Positions 1 through 11,500 of a stretch of DNA of 64,000 nucleotides are shown piece after piece. A program made the position numbers and the translations under genes. Numbering within the stretch: the stretch's first letter is position 1; every line of letters begins with the position of its first letter. Origin of the DNA: CBFIDE01 sp965661265 (GTDB lineage Bacteria; Bacteroidota; Bacteroidia; Flavobacteriales; Schleiferiaceae); the NCBI GenBank assembly GCA_965661265.1, contig CBFIDE010000007.1:1-64000 (forward strand), in the 5' to 3' direction. The notes beneath the pieces are model-generated. The model saw nothing but the letters and a program-made list of their open reading frames with translations. It was not told where the DNA came from and searched no databases.

Positions 1-236
1 ATAGAATTATTACGCAAAAAAAAGATTAGCCACCTACCTATAAGTTGGTATTAAATCTTATAGAAGATATTCTAGCTAGAGTCAAGATTAAATTCTTAAA
101 CTCAATGAAACCGGCATCTAGCAAGCAAAAATCAAAACAAAACAAGCAAGGCTAAAGTGGCATATATTAAAGACTTAAACCAAAAGGAAATTTCAAAATT
201 TACACTATTTTAGGAATCCTTTAACTCAACCATAAC
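1..236. other. AT-rich intergenic leader before the giant exoprotein gene
   Basis: No convincing coding region, RNA gene or terminator is visible here. The stretch is very AT-rich. A near-match to the Bacteroidota -7 element (TATTTTAG, one base off TAnnTTTG) lies at 206-213, about 24 bases before the start codon at 237, but no -33 TTTG sits at the usual distance. The promoter of the next gene is therefore only suggested. Confidence 0.5.
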
Positions 237-3200
237 ATGATTAAAAGATTACTTTTCCTTGCGTTAATAAGTTCAACTTTCCTGAGTGGCCAAATTGTTC
301 AAGATTCAGCCACTTATCAAGTCTCATCATTAGGAGTGCAACAATTTACATTTCCTAATATAAATTCCGTTTCAAATTGTACAGATACTTTAGTAGTAAA
401 CATTCCTAATAATAATTGGATTTACTCTATTGATCTTTACTATGATGTAACTACTACAGGTACAGGTTTTGGAGCTCCTAGTCCTGATGATGTAGGAACT
501 TATTTAGAGTTAAGAACTCAATCCATAAAGGAAGCGGGTCTCTCCTATGGAAATCTTGGAACGCAGAATAGTACAGAAAGTGTGGCCAGAACAGGTCTTA
601 ATTTTGCCAATGGTCTTGCAACCAACGGCAAATTAGAATTCTTTTTACATGCATTCAGAAACTCTTTTGGCGGCAGTGCATGTGATACTTTAGCGGCTAA
701 AATTGATAAAGGAACATTTAAAATAATTGTAAATCACGGTCCGGCACCAACCTGCTTTAGGCCTACAGCACCCTTAGTTAATTGGGCAACAAATAACAAA
801 GCCAACGTAGGTTGGACAACAGGTGGAGCCACGAATTGGCAAATTGAATACGGAACTACTGGTTTTACGCCTGGTTCTGGAACCTTAATCAACGCTACAA
901 GCAATCCTTTTAGCATCACAGGTTTAACTCAAAACACCGCTTATGACTTCTACGTTAGAGATAGCTGCGGGACAGGAGACGTTAGTCAATGGTCAATTGG
1001 AGAAACTTTTACCACTATTTGCGATCCATTAACTTTTACTACCTCATATCTTGAGGACTTTGAAGGAGCTAATTGGTCCGCAGGAACCGGAGCAAATAAT
1101 GCTAATAATGATATTGAAACTTGCTGGGAAAGAGATCCTGAAGAACCACAAAATGGTTTTGGCGGTGACTTTGCTTGGGGAACAGGTACTGGCGCAACTC
1201 CTAGTGCAGCAACCGGTCCATCTGCGGCACATGCTGGAACCAAATACGTATATACTGAAGCAAGTGCAGGTGGCAACCAGGATGTTGCAACACTTACTTC
1301 TCCTCTAATCGCTATAAGCGGATTAACCGTTCCTGCCTTAGAATTCTATTATCATAGGTTTGGTGCATCTGTAGGAAACCTAAGGGTTCAAATGTGGTCT
1401 CAGGCAACTGGATGGACTGATGTTTGGTCGGTTACTGGAGCACAGAATCAAACAGCTTCTACCGATGCTTGGATAAAAGAGTCTGTGACTATTAACCAAT
1501 ACAATAATGACACTGTTCGAATTAGATTTTATGCGGTTAGATCATTTCAGATTCAGGGTGATTTAGCAATTGATGAACTTAGTATAAAAGAAGCTCCTAG
1601 CTGTCCGAAACCGTCTAATCTTAATCTTATTAGTAGAACAGAAAGCAGCATTCGTCTGGGCTGGACTGCTGTGAATGCCACAAGTTGGAATATCGAATAT
1701 GGCGCTAAAGGTTTTACAAAAGGGTCTGGAACAACGATTACGGTTAATAGCAATCCTACTGACGTCGGTGGGTTGTCATCGGCCACAGCCTACGACTTTT
1801 ACTTAAGAGAAAGATGCTCTGCCACTGATACATCAGAATGGATAGGACCAATAAGCGGAAAAACTCTTTGCTCTACTGCATTAATAGCACCAATTACTGA
1901 AGACTTTGATGGCACTACTTGGGTAGCCGGAACAGGAACTTATACCAATGGAGATGCTATTGATAATTGCTGGTTCAGATCGCCTGACTCAGGCTTTGCC
2001 GCCACAAGTCCATACTGGTGGGGAGTAAGAAGCGCTGCAGGGACAACACCAGCAACGGGTCCAAATGCCGACTATTCTGGAACAGGGAACTATGTTTATA
2101 CAGAAGCGTCATCAGGATCGCTAGGTCAAGAAGCATTATTTGAATCACCAAAGATTGACATCAGCGCATTGACCAATCCTGAATTGACTTTTTATTATCA
2201 TATGTTCGGAAATGCCATGGGTAGTTTGGATGTAGAGGTGTACTCATTTACATCTAATAGCTGGTCTACTTCTATATTTAATCTTACTGGTCAGCAACAA
2301 ACTTCTGGGGCCGCCGCATGGGTATTGGCAGAGGTTTCATTATCTGCTTATCTTAATGACACTATTATTATAAGGTTCAAAGGAACCAAAGGAAATGAGC
2401 GAAGAGGAGATATGGCGATAGACGAATTTGTCGTTCATGACGGGCCTACTTGTCCTGACCCTCGTAATCTGAGCTTTGTATCTAGCACTGGGACTAGCGC
2501 CACTTTAAGCTGGACCACAGGCGGTGCAAGTGATTGGAATATTGCTGTAGGTGCTATTGGGTTTACACCTGGAGCTAGTTTTACTGCAACTACGGCAAAT
2601 CCTGCTACCATTGGAAGTTTAACTGCAGGTACAACTTACGAAGCATATGTTAGAGATAGCTGCGGAACTGCCGATGTCAGTGCATGGATAGGACCGATAG
2701 TATTCTCAACCAAATGTCTTCCGATTGCCGCTCCAACTGCTGAAAATTTTGATGGCGCAAGCTGGGTACTGAGCGCCAATCAAGCTGTTGGTACTTTAGA
2801 CGCTTGTTGGAGTAGAACAGATACAAATGAGTATTTCTGGAAAGCACAATCTGGTACAACACCTACAAATAATACTGGCCCAACAGGTGACCATACTAGT
2901 GGTAGCGGAAAATATTTATTCTCCGAAACTAATACTGGATTTGCGGGTGGAAACACTACTACTACACTAGAAAGTCCTTTGTATGACTTAAGCCCTTTAA
3001 CTACGCCAGAGCTAACATTCTGGTATCATACTTACGGTACTTTGATTAATAGATTGGATGTTGAAGTTTATGATGGATCTAATTGGACTATTGAAGCGAC
3101 AATCAATCAAAGTCAAACTTCAAACGCTGCAGCATGGGAAGAAGAGATTGTTGATTTAAGCTCTTATTCAAATGATACAATCATTCTGAGATTTGTAGCT

Positions 3201-6200
3201 TATAGAAATCCCGGTTTTAATAATCAAGTAGATATCGCCATTGATGACTTGGACCTTCATGAAAAGCCATCCTGCCCTGCACCCACTAACTTATCTTCTA
3301 GCGGAAGGACCGCTACGAGCGTAAGCTTAGACTGGACATCTTCCGGTGCCACCTCTTGGCAGATTGAATACGGTTCTGTAGGATTTGTTAATGGTAGCGG
3401 AACTAAGGTTTTAGCCAATACTAATCCATTTACAGTTACAGCTCTTGCTCCAAATACTAATTATGACTTTTATGTAAGAGAAGTTTGTGGAGCTAGTGAT
3501 TCATCTGCTTGGTTAGGACCTATTGATGTAAGCACTTTATGCACCGTGGTCTCCGCACCTTTTATTGAAAATTTTGATGGACCTAGTTATAGCTCAGGGG
3601 CAAATCAAACTCCTGGAACTATTGATAATTGCTGGTTAAGATCTGATACTGTTCGCTATTATTGGAAAGCCAATAGTGGATTAACACCAACGGTTAACAC
3701 AGGACCTCTAAAAGATCATACTTCCGGAAATGGTCAGTATGCCTTTACAGAAGCTAATAACGGAGGGCCAACAGCTCTTAGTTTTACAGATTTTGAAACG
3801 CCTTTTGTAGACATATCAACACTTACTAATCCTGAGTTAAGGTATTTCTATCATATGTTCGGAAGCTTGATTAATAAGCTTGAAGTATATGTAAATAATG
3901 GTGGGGCTAATTGGACTATCGTCGATACAATAACAGGCGCTCAACAGACGGCGCAAGCAGATCCTTGGGAAGTAAGTTCAGTTGATTTAAGCGCCTATGC
4001 CAATGACACTATAAGTGTAAGGTTTAGAGCTTATAGAAATAATGGCTTTAATAATCAAGTGGATATTTCAATAGATGATGTAAGCTTGGACGAAGCTGTA
4101 AATTGCTTTGCCCCTACTGCACTTGTGACGTCTTCTCCAACCACTACAAGTATTGACTTAAGTTGGACTTCAGGAGGAGCTACTAATTGGCAAATTGAAT
4201 ATGGTCCTTCTGGATTTGCAAAAGGAACTGGAACTATTATTAATGTTACAAGCGCTCCTCCTTATACAGTTACAGGACTAAGCCCAAGTACCTACTATGA
4301 GTTTTATGTTAGAGACAGTTGCGGTACTTCTAATGTATCTGATTGGTCTAATAGTATAATTACTCCTACAAGCTGCGGAATCGCTTTAGCGCCTTACTCT
4401 GAAAACTTTGACATTGGTTTTAACCCTGGTGTTAATACTGCTACTTCTCAAAATGATAGCTCAACCATTGGAGCTTGCTGGACAAGAAATAGAGATAGTG
4501 CTTATTTCTGGGGCGGTGGTACCGGCGCTACCCCAACTGGTGGAACAGGACCATTCTTTGATCATACGACTGGATTAGGAAACTATGCCTATGTCGAATC
4601 TAGTTTCGCGACAGGTCAGCCTGTAGCGGTTTTAACAAGTCCTGAAATTGACTTAAGTCCATTAACGGATCCTCAACTAAGTTTTTGGTATCATATGAAC
4701 AGTCAAGCAGGACCTACGAATACTGGAACATTGCGTTGGGACATTAAGTCTGGAACCTCTTGGGTGGCCTTAGATTCTGTAACATCGGGTCAAGGAAATC
4801 AGTGGAACGAAGTTATAGTTGACTTAACGGCATATATCAACCTTACTGTTCAAATTAGATTTAGAACAACACGTTCAGCGGGTGCAACACCTCAACAAGG
4901 TGATATCGCTATTGATGATGTATTAATAGATGAGGCACCTTCTTGTCCGGACCCTTCCGCATTGATCGCTTCTAACCCTAGTCTAACTTCTGTAGATTTA
5001 TCTTGGACAACTGGAGGCGCAGCAGATTGGTTAGTCGGCTATAGAACTCTTGGAAGCACTGGACCATTGACTATTATTCCAAGCTCATCTAATACTAGCT
5101 TTGTTCTTGCAGGCCTTTCAGCTTCAAGCTCTTATGAGATTTATGTGAAGGACTCATGTGGAACAGGAACTACTAGTGCATGGATTGGACCTGAAGTTGC
5201 TAGTACTCTTTGTGACATCTTTGTAGCTCCTTTCTTTGAAAGTTTTGATGACGGAGTTTGGGCCGAAGGAACGGGCTTCTTAAATAACAATGACGTTATC
5301 AGTGCATGTTGGACAAGATCTAATAATGACTCCATTAGATGGACTGCTGGAACTGGCCCTACAGGCTCTAATGGTACAGGTCCTCTTGCTGATGTAAGTG
5401 GAAGTGGAAATTATATTTATACCGAAGCTAGTATTGGTGCTGGAATTAGTGAAATTCTAAGTCCGCGAATTGAGTTGACTTCTGGTATTAGCTCTCCAAA
5501 GCTTTACTTTAATTACCATATGTACGGTAACGCCATAACTAGCCTTAAGATTGATCTTAATTCTAATGGTGGTGCCTTTAGCACGCTTAAAACCATCACT
5601 GGTCAAGTACAACTAACCAATGGTGCCGCATGGATATCTGATTCTATTGATATATCAAGCTATTCAGGTGATACGATTCAAATTAGATTTGTTGGAGAAA
5701 ATACAGGAATTGCTGGCGATATTTCAATTGATGAAGTCGCGGTGAGAGGTTTATTGGCTTGTAATGATCCTAGTAATTTAAGTGTGAGTAATATTCAACA
5801 AAATTCTATGGATGTGAGTTGGACTTCTAATAATGTGGGTGGAAACTCTAGTATAAAGTATTACGAATTAGCTGCAGGACCAGGAAGTGCAACTACTGTG
5901 AATAATGCCGTTAGCCCTTATACTATGATGGGTCTAAATCCTAATTCTGCATATTCTATTGAGGTCTTAGACACTTGTTTCTCTTCAATAGCTTCAGTGA
6001 GTTTATTTGATACTGTAAGTACGATTCCATGTGTGCCTGTTAGCGCTGCATATGTATTTAGTACTACTAACCTATCCGTTAACTTTAATGCCAATAGTAG
6101 CACCAACGCTGACAGTATTTTCTGGGACTTTGGTAATGCTAGCACAGCAAGTGGGTTTACTCCATCACATACTTATGCAGCTGCTGGAAAGTATTTGATT

Positions 6201-7013
6201 ACTATGATTGCATTTAGTGACTGTGGAGTTTCTGATACCTTAATGGATAGTATTCAAGTCTGTGATGCCTTAGTCGCTGCATTTACGCATGCTATATCAG
6301 GATCTTCCGTAAACTTTGACGCTTCTTCTTCTGCAAACGCTTCTGGATATTTATGGGACTTTGGTGATGGAAACACTTCATCAGGAGTAATGACTAGCAA
6401 TACTTATGCAAGCTCTGGTAATTTTACTGTAACACTAAGAATCTATAATGATTGTGGAGATACCATAAGCGAAACAAGAACTATTGGTGTCTGCGGCCCG
6501 CCTACAGCAAGCTGGACTTATAGTATACTTAGTTCTGGAGCTAATGGAATGCTTGTCCAATTTGATGGATCGGCCAGTTTAAATGCCACTGTATTTGATT
6601 GGGATTATGGTGATGGTAATACCGCTTCCGGATCAGCGATTCCTCAACATACTTATGCTACTCCTGGTTTATTCTATCTTGTTAAGCTAAGGGTTGAAAA
6701 TAATTGTGGCTCGTCAGACTCCAAGACTTTTAGGTTATCTCAAATTGGTTTGACAGAGTATAATTTGAATACAGAATGGAATATCTATCCTAATCCGGCG
6801 GTTGACATTATTAATATTCAAATGTTAGAAGAGCATGCAGAGATCTATAAATTGAGGGTCATTGACATGAATGGCAAGCTTGTTCTTGAAATGGATAATA
6901 GAGATAATTTAAAATCTATTCCTTTAGATATTAGCAATTTGAGCAAAGGTCAATACTTTGTTGAAATTGAAGGCTCTAATGGTTTTGGCTTAAAGCCGAT
7001 TCAAAAACAATAG
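237..7013 (+). CDS. Giant secreted modular protein: FN3 and MAM-like repeats, PKD domains, T9SS type A sorting domain
   Basis: A 2258-residue protein with an N-terminal signal peptide (MIKRLLFLALISSTFLSGQ). After a unique N-terminal domain (about 25-170) come seven fibronectin type III repeats starting near residues 172, 455, 738, 1012, 1290, 1569 and 1842. They alternate with six MAM/jelly-roll-like domains, each opening with E-(D/N/S)-F-D/E and carrying a conserved CW, starting near 271, 555, 836, 1112, 1388 and 1667. Three PKD domains follow (about 1932-2170; WDFG and WDYGDG motifs). The end (from about 2172, with WNIYPNPA and a closing GQYFVEIEG) is a type A sorting domain, the signal for export through the type IX secretion system and attachment to the cell surface. 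Adhesion or polymer binding is likely but inferred. No catalytic domain is visible. It is followed by a strong hairpin terminator. Confidence 0.9.
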   Translation: MIKRLLFLALISSTFLSGQIVQDSATYQVSSLGVQQFTFPNINSVSNCTDTLVVNIPNNNWIYSIDLYYDVTTTGTGFGAPSPDDVGTYLELRTQSIKEAGLSYGNLGTQNSTESVARTGLNFANGLATNGKLEFFLHAFRNSFGGSACDTLAAKIDKGTFKIIVNHGPAPTCFRPTAPLVNWATNNKANVGWTTGGATNWQIEYGTTGFTPGSGTLINATSNPFSITGLTQNTAYDFYVRDSCGTGDVSQWSIGETFTTICDPLTFTTSYLEDFEGANWSAGTGANNANNDIETCWERDPEEPQNGFGGDFAWGTGTGATPSAATGPSAAHAGTKYVYTEASAGGNQDVATLTSPLIAISGLTVPALEFYYHRFGASVGNLRVQMWSQATGWTDVWSVTGAQNQTASTDAWIKESVTINQYNNDTVRIRFYAVRSFQIQGDLAIDELSIKEAPSCPKPSNLNLISRTESSIRLGWTAVNATSWNIEYGAKGFTKGSGTTITVNSNPTDVGGLSSATAYDFYLRERCSATDTSEWIGPISGKTLCSTALIAPITEDFDGTTWVAGTGTYTNGDAIDNCWFRSPDSGFAATSPYWWGVRSAAGTTPATGPNADYSGTGNYVYTEASSGSLGQEALFESPKIDISALTNPELTFYYHMFGNAMGSLDVEVYSFTSNSWSTSIFNLTGQQQTSGAAAWVLAEVSLSAYLNDTIIIRFKGTKGNERRGDMAIDEFVVHDGPTCPDPRNLSFVSSTGTSATLSWTTGGASDWNIAVGAIGFTPGASFTATTANPATIGSLTAGTTYEAYVRDSCGTADVSAWIGPIVFSTKCLPIAAPTAENFDGASWVLSANQAVGTLDACWSRTDTNEYFWKAQSGTTPTNNTGPTGDHTSGSGKYLFSETNTGFAGGNTTTTLESPLYDLSPLTTPELTFWYHTYGTLINRLDVEVYDGSNWTIEATINQSQTSNAAAWEEEIVDLSSYSNDTIILRFVAYRNPGFNNQVDIAIDDLDLHEKPSCPAPTNLSSSGRTATSVSLDWTSSGATSWQIEYGSVGFVNGSGTKVLANTNPFTVTALAPNTNYDFYVREVCGASDSSAWLGPIDVSTLCTVVSAPFIENFDGPSYSSGANQTPGTIDNCWLRSDTVRYYWKANSGLTPTVNTGPLKDHTSGNGQYAFTEANNGGPTALSFTDFETPFVDISTLTNPELRYFYHMFGSLINKLEVYVNNGGANWTIVDTITGAQQTAQADPWEVSSVDLSAYANDTISVRFRAYRNNGFNNQVDISIDDVSLDEAVNCFAPTALVTSSPTTTSIDLSWTSGGATNWQIEYGPSGFAKGTGTIINVTSAPPYTVTGLSPSTYYEFYVRDSCGTSNVSDWSNSIITPTSCGIALAPYSENFDIGFNPGVNTATSQNDSSTIGACWTRNRDSAYFWGGGTGATPTGGTGPFFDHTTGLGNYAYVESSFATGQPVAVLTSPEIDLSPLTDPQLSFWYHMNSQAGPTNTGTLRWDIKSGTSWVALDSVTSGQGNQWNEVIVDLTAYINLTVQIRFRTTRSAGATPQQGDIAIDDVLIDEAPSCPDPSALIASNPSLTSVDLSWTTGGAADWLVGYRTLGSTGPLTIIPSSSNTSFVLAGLSASSSYEIYVKDSCGTGTTSAWIGPEVASTLCDIFVAPFFESFDDGVWAEGTGFLNNNDVISACWTRSNNDSIRWTAGTGPTGSNGTGPLADVSGSGNYIYTEASIGAGISEILSPRIELTSGISSPKLYFNYHMYGNAITSLKIDLNSNGGAFSTLKTITGQVQLTNGAAWISDSIDISSYSGDTIQIRFVGENTGIAGDISIDEVAVRGLLACNDPSNLSVSNIQQNSMDVSWTSNNVGGNSSIKYYELAAGPGSATTVNNAVSPYTMMGLNPNSAYSIEVLDTCFSSIASVSLFDTVSTIPCVPVSAAYVFSTTNLSVNFNANSSTNADSIFWDFGNASTASGFTPSHTYAAAGKYLITMIAFSDCGVSDTLMDSIQVCDALVAAFTHAISGSSVNFDASSSANASGYLWDFGDGNTSSGVMTSNTYASSGNFTVTLRIYNDCGDTISETRTIGVCGPPTASWTYSILSSGANGMLVQFDGSASLNATVFDWDYGDGNTASGSAIPQHTYATPGLFYLVKLRVENNCGSSDSKTFRLSQIGLTEYNLNTEWNIYPNPAVDIINIQMLEEHAEIYKLRVIDMNGKLVLEMDNRDNLKSIPLDISNLSKGQYFVEIEGSNGFGLKPIQKQ

Positions 7014-7036
7014 GTTTCACATTATTGAACATAAAA

Positions 7037-7064
7037 AAAGCCCAGCATAAGCTGGGCTTTTTTA
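7037..7064. terminator. Bidirectional intrinsic terminator
   Basis: A 10-bp perfect hairpin (AAAGCCCAGC, loop ATAA, GCTGGGCTTT) flanked by an A-run on the left and a T-run on the right. It lies between the convergent giant exoprotein gene and the DUF58 gene and can end transcription from both sides. Confidence 0.9.
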
Positions 7065-7068
7065 TGCT

Positions 7069-8022
7069 TTAAATCTTCATCCTTCGTCTTTTCATTAGGT
7101 AGGATTGAAATATAGGATAGTAGGATTCAAATACATCTGCTTCAACATATTCAATTCCATACTTCTGAAACTTAGATTTCAAATTCTCTTTCTGTGCAAT
7201 TCTTGCTTTATAGTACACCTCTTTAATTTGGCTAGGGTTCAAATTAAGGCTCTCACCACTTTCCAAATCCACAAACTTAAATTGTCTGTTATCAAATTCT
7301 AATTGTTCTTCCTGTGTCTTGTCTAAGGTGTGACAAATAATTATTTCGTGTTTTTGAAACTTCAAGTGTTGAAGAGCATCTAATATTTCATCTTCATTTT
7401 CTTCCAACTCAAATAAATCACTAAAAATAAAAACTAATGAACGTTTTGGTAAGCTTTCTGCCATATAGGCCAAGCTCTGTTTCATACTGATTTTTTCATT
7501 TGGCCTCTTCTCATCAAAACTATTCAGAACAGAGTATATCTCTTGACTTAAGGCCTTATGATGTTGGTAGGTTGATTTTGCCTTTGAGCCAAAATCGGAG
7601 CTTCCAAAAAAGTGCAGTCCAACCGCATCTCTTTGCTTTTTAAAAAGCTGCATTAGACTTAAGGCGGCCATGCTTGAAAAAAGAATTTTATTTGGATTCT
7701 TGGAATTCCATTTTCGCTCTAATGGAAAAAACATTGAGGAAGATGTGTCCATAATAATATGGCATCTCAGATTGGTTTCCTCCTCATATCTTTTTGTGTA
7801 CAAACGATCTGTTCGTGCATAAAGTTTCCAATCAATATTACGGGTACTCTCGCCAGGATTATAGATTCTATGCTCAGAGAATTCTACACTAAAGCCATGA
7901 AATGGACTTCTATGTAAACCTGTTATAAAACCCTCTACAATTTGTCTTGCAAAGAGCTCTAAGTGCTCTAAATCTTTATAATCTTCAAGATTGAAACCTT
8001 GATCCTGTACTTTCCTAATCAT
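7069..8022 (-). CDS. DUF58 domain-containing protein (vWA-like)
   Basis: About 317 residues. The DUF58 signature is present: R-x-Y-x-P-G-E...R-x-I-D-W (around residues 53-65) followed by a von Willebrand A-type metal site DTSSS at about 92-96. In Bacteroidota such proteins are usually encoded beside MoxR ATPases and BatA/BatB-like proteins and are thought to help fold or assemble envelope complexes. No MoxR or Bat gene lies next to it here, which is unusual. The frame opens at a TTG (8046), but an ATG at 8022 preceded by AAAAAGAGA is the more likely start. No signal peptide or membrane segment is seen, so it is probably cytoplasmic. Confidence 0.85.
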   Translation of the reverse strand: MIRKVQDQGFNLEDYKDLEHLELFARQIVEGFITGLHRSPFHGFSVEFSEHRIYNPGESTRNIDWKLYARTDRLYTKRYEEETNLRCHIIMDTSSSMFFPLERKWNSKNPNKILFSSMAALSLMQLFKKQRDAVGLHFFGSSDFGSKAKSTYQHHKALSQEIYSVLNSFDEKRPNEKISMKQSLAYMAESLPKRSLVFIFSDLFELEENEDEILDALQHLKFQKHEIIICHTLDKTQEEQLEFDNRQFKFVDLESGESLNLNPSQIKEVYYKARIAQKENLKSKFQKYGIEYVEADVFESYYPIFQSYLMKRRRMKI

Positions 8023-8108
8023 TCTCTTTTTAGAATAGAAACACAATTATTCTGTGCCTTAGTGTCCAAATTCATTCTTTTCAGTGAAAATTCCTAATTC
8101 CGATCAAT

Positions 8109-8134
8109 AAAAAACCCCGCCGAAGCGGGGTTTT
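8109..8134 (-). terminator. Intrinsic terminator of trxA
   Basis: Hairpin with arms AAAACCCCGC and GCGGGGTTTT around a four-base loop. On the minus strand it is followed by a T-run. It sits 19 bases past the trxA stop. Confidence 0.9.
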
Positions 8135-8152
8135 AATAATTCAAAGTATTCT

Positions 8153-8470
8153 TTAAACTGCTGCATCAATTTTACCTGCATACGCAGTTTTTGGTGCGGC
8201 ACCAACTTGCTTATCTACAACTTCACCGTTCTTAAAAATTAGAACTGTTGGAATGTTTCTAATTCCAAACTTCATTGCGATGTCTTGGTGCTCATCTACG
8301 TTTACTTTTCCTACAACAGCTTTACCATCATAGTCAGTAGCTAATTCTTCTACGATTGGTCCAACCATTCTACATGGTCCACACCACTCTGCCCAGAAAT
8401 CCACCAATACCGGCTTATCTGACTTCATTACTACTTCTTCAAAATTGCTACTTGTTATTTCAATTGCCAT
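8153..8470 (-). CDS. trxA: Thioredoxin
   Basis: A 105-residue cytoplasmic thioredoxin. The redox-active WCGPC is at residues 29-33 and the cis-proline loop (NIPTV) follows at about 73. The length and layout match classical TrxA, which reduces protein disulfides with electrons from thioredoxin reductase. It lies downstream of dnaE but has its own promoter-like -7 element and its own terminator, so it is probably transcribed alone. Confidence 0.95.
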   Translation of the reverse strand: MAIEITSSNFEEVVMKSDKPVLVDFWAEWCGPCRMVGPIVEELATDYDGKAVVGKVNVDEHQDIAMKFGIRNIPTVLIFKNGEVVDKQVGAAPKTAYAGKIDAAV

Positions 8471-8490
8471 AATTCCTATTTTTAATGGTA

Positions 8491-8498
8491 CAAATGTA
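8491..8498 (-). promoter_or_regulatory. -7 element of trxA promoter
   Basis: TACATTTG on the minus strand is an exact match to the Bacteroidota -7 consensus TAnnTTTG. It lies about 20 bases upstream of the trxA start codon, in the gap after dnaE. The -33 region only reads CTTT. Confidence 0.6.
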
Positions 8499-8539
8499 TT
8501 AGTCTTTCTATAATTTTAAAGTCAGATTACTGACTCTTT

Positions 8540-11500
8540 TTAATTCAAACGGAGTTCAAATTTAGCAAAGTTTAAATCACTGAGGTCATCCAAAAACTCT
8601 GTGCTCAAATTTACACCTTTAGCTCTCCTTGACATCTCAATACTCACTCTACTGTTCTCTGGGTCAAAGATGCTAAATTTTACTCTTTTACTTCCACTAT
8701 ATTTATCTACTAGCTTATTGAGTGTATCTATACTCTCCGTTTCTATCTTATCAAGATACATCTTAATACTCACACCTGCTCCCATTTGCTCCATTGCATC
8801 TTGAATCAAGATGATTTCTTTAATCTTAGGGTCAATTCTTTCTGTGGCCCCATCATATCTGGGAGTATATCTATTTACATAACCTTTGATCAAGATCATC
8901 ATATTGGGTTCTAGATAACTCTTAAACTTAAGATAGTCATCACCAAATAGTGCAAACTCAAAATTGCCACTATAATCCTCTATATTAAATGCACCATATG
9001 GTTTACCATTCTTGGTAGTTGCATGCTTGACAGTAGTAATTATTCCACCGACTATAAAGTCTCTTATATTCTCTAGATTCTCTAAGTTCACTAATTTCTT
9101 AGTACACAAATGATTGATTTCATATTTAAAATCATCTAGAGGATGAGAACTCAAATAAATTCCATTGACCTCTTTTTCCTTTCCTAATAGAAGCATTCTA
9201 GGCCACTCAGGAACCACTGGGATTTCAGGTTCGGGTAAACTTATTTCCTGGGATCCTCCAAACAATGAAACTTGCGAGGATTCTTCCTGTATTCTTAGGT
9301 TGTTTGCATACTTAATTGCGCGTTCCAAGAAGCTCTTATCATCCGTATTCGAAGAGAAGTAAACTGCTCTATGCTCATTCTTAAATCCATCAAACGCTCC
9401 CCCTAGAGCAAGGTTCTCAAGAGTTTTCTTATTCACTGATCTAAGGTCCACTCTTTTTAATAGATCAAAAATATTCTTAAACGCACCTGATTCTTTTCTT
9501 TCTTCAACTATAGTTTGCACAGAGCTTGCACCAACACCTTTCATCCCGCTAAGGCCAAATCTAATTTCTCCATTAGCATTCACACTAAACTTCTGAAAAG
9601 ATTCGTTTATATCGGGACCTTTTACAGGAATTCCTAAACGCTTACAGTCTTCCATATAGTAGGTCAACTTTTTAAGGTCGTCCATATTATGGGTTAAAAC
9701 GGAAGCCATATACTCTGCAGGGTAATTTGCTTTTAAGTAGGCGGTATGAAAGGCAATAACAGAGTAGCAAGTTGAGTGAGACTTATTAAACGCATAAGCC
9801 GCAAACTTCTCCCAGTCTTTCCATATTTTCTCTAATTTCTCAGGGTCATGACCTCTTTCTTTTCCACCTTCAACAAACTTGGGCTTCATTTTGGCCAAAA
9901 CGTCAATTAGCTTCTTACCCATGGCCTTCCTCAGTACATCGGCTTCACCTTTGGTAAATCCTGCCAACTTCTGAGAAAGAAGCATCACTTGCTCTTGATA
10001 GACGGTAATACCATAAGTTTCAGCCAGATATTCTTCCATATCAGGCAAATCATAAGCGATTTCCTCCTGACCATTCTTTCTCTTAATAAAGTTTGGAATA
10101 TATTCTAATGGCCCCGGTCTGTACAAGGCATTCATGGCAATTAGGTCCCCAAACTTATCTGGCTTCAGAGACTTTAAGTGTTTCTGCATACCAGGACTTT
10201 CAAACTGAAAAGTTCCATTGGTATCTCCTCTTTGATATAATTCAAAAGTCTTGTGATCATCCAGTGGAATCTCATCTGGATCAATATGAACTCCATGCCT
10301 AGCTTTGACTATTGCAATAGCGTCCTTAATAATACTTAAGGTTTTAAGACCCAGGAAATCCATTTTCAGCATTCCTGCTGATTCCACTACACTATTATCG
10401 AACTGGGTTACTAATAAATCAGAGTCCTTAGCAGAAGAAACAGGAACAAATTTGGTTATATCATCTGGTGTGATAATTACTCCACATGCGTGCGTTCCCG
10501 TATTTCTAATACTCCCTTCTAAAATTCTAGCTTGATTTAGAACCTCAGCCTCTTTTGTATTTTGTTTTGACAACTCAATAAGCTGCTTACCCATACCCAA
10601 AAGATCTCCATTGAGTTTTTGAGACATAGTTTTAGCATCCCATGAAAATAACTTCGCCAACTTCGTATCCGGCACTAGTTTGGCTATTCTGTCTGTATCG
10701 GATAATTGTAATTGAAGCACTCTACCAGTATCTCTAATGGCTGACTTAGCCCCCATAGATCCATAAGTGATGATCTGTGCTACTTGATTTTTTCCGTATT
10801 TATTTACAACCCAGTCAATAATCCTAGATCTTCCTTCATCATCAAAGTCAATATCAATATCCGGAAGAGATACTCTATCGGGATTTAGGAATCTCTCAAA
10901 CAGTAAATCATAGGCAATTGGATCTACATTGGTAATTCCAATACAATATGCAACGGCAGATCCTGCGGCCGACCCCCTACCAGGACCAACACTCACTCCC
11001 ATTAGTCTAGCTTGAGAAGTAAAATCTTGAACGATCAAGAAATATCCCGGATAACCTGTTCTTTCAATAGTAGCGAGCTCAAAATCTAAACGCTCAGTAA
11101 TCTCATCTGTTATTTCACCATAACGCTTTTTGGCACCCACATAGGTAAGATGTCGTAAATAGGCATTCTCGCCTCTTTTTCCACCATCCTTTTCATCTTC
11201 AACATGCAGAAACTCTTTAGGAATATCAAATTTAGGAAGCAGCACATCTCTTGCTAGCTGATATTCTTCAATTTTATCTGCAATTCTAAGAGTGTTACTT
11301 AAAGCCTTTGGCTTATTAGGAAACAGCTCTTGCATTTCCTCTGCAGTTTTAAAATAGAACTCATCATTTGGGAATCCATATCTAAAACCTCTTCCTTTTC
11401 CTTTAGGTGTGGCCTGAAATTCAGACTCCTTTACGCAAAGTAAAATGTCATGTGCATTTGCATCAGATTTGTCAAGATAATAGACATTGTTTGAAGCGAT

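Noticed and set aside
986..1308. Antisense and alternative-frame ORFs inside the giant exoprotein gene
   Set aside because: Low stop-codon density in Gly/Thr/Ser-rich repeats produces them; none resembles a protein family.
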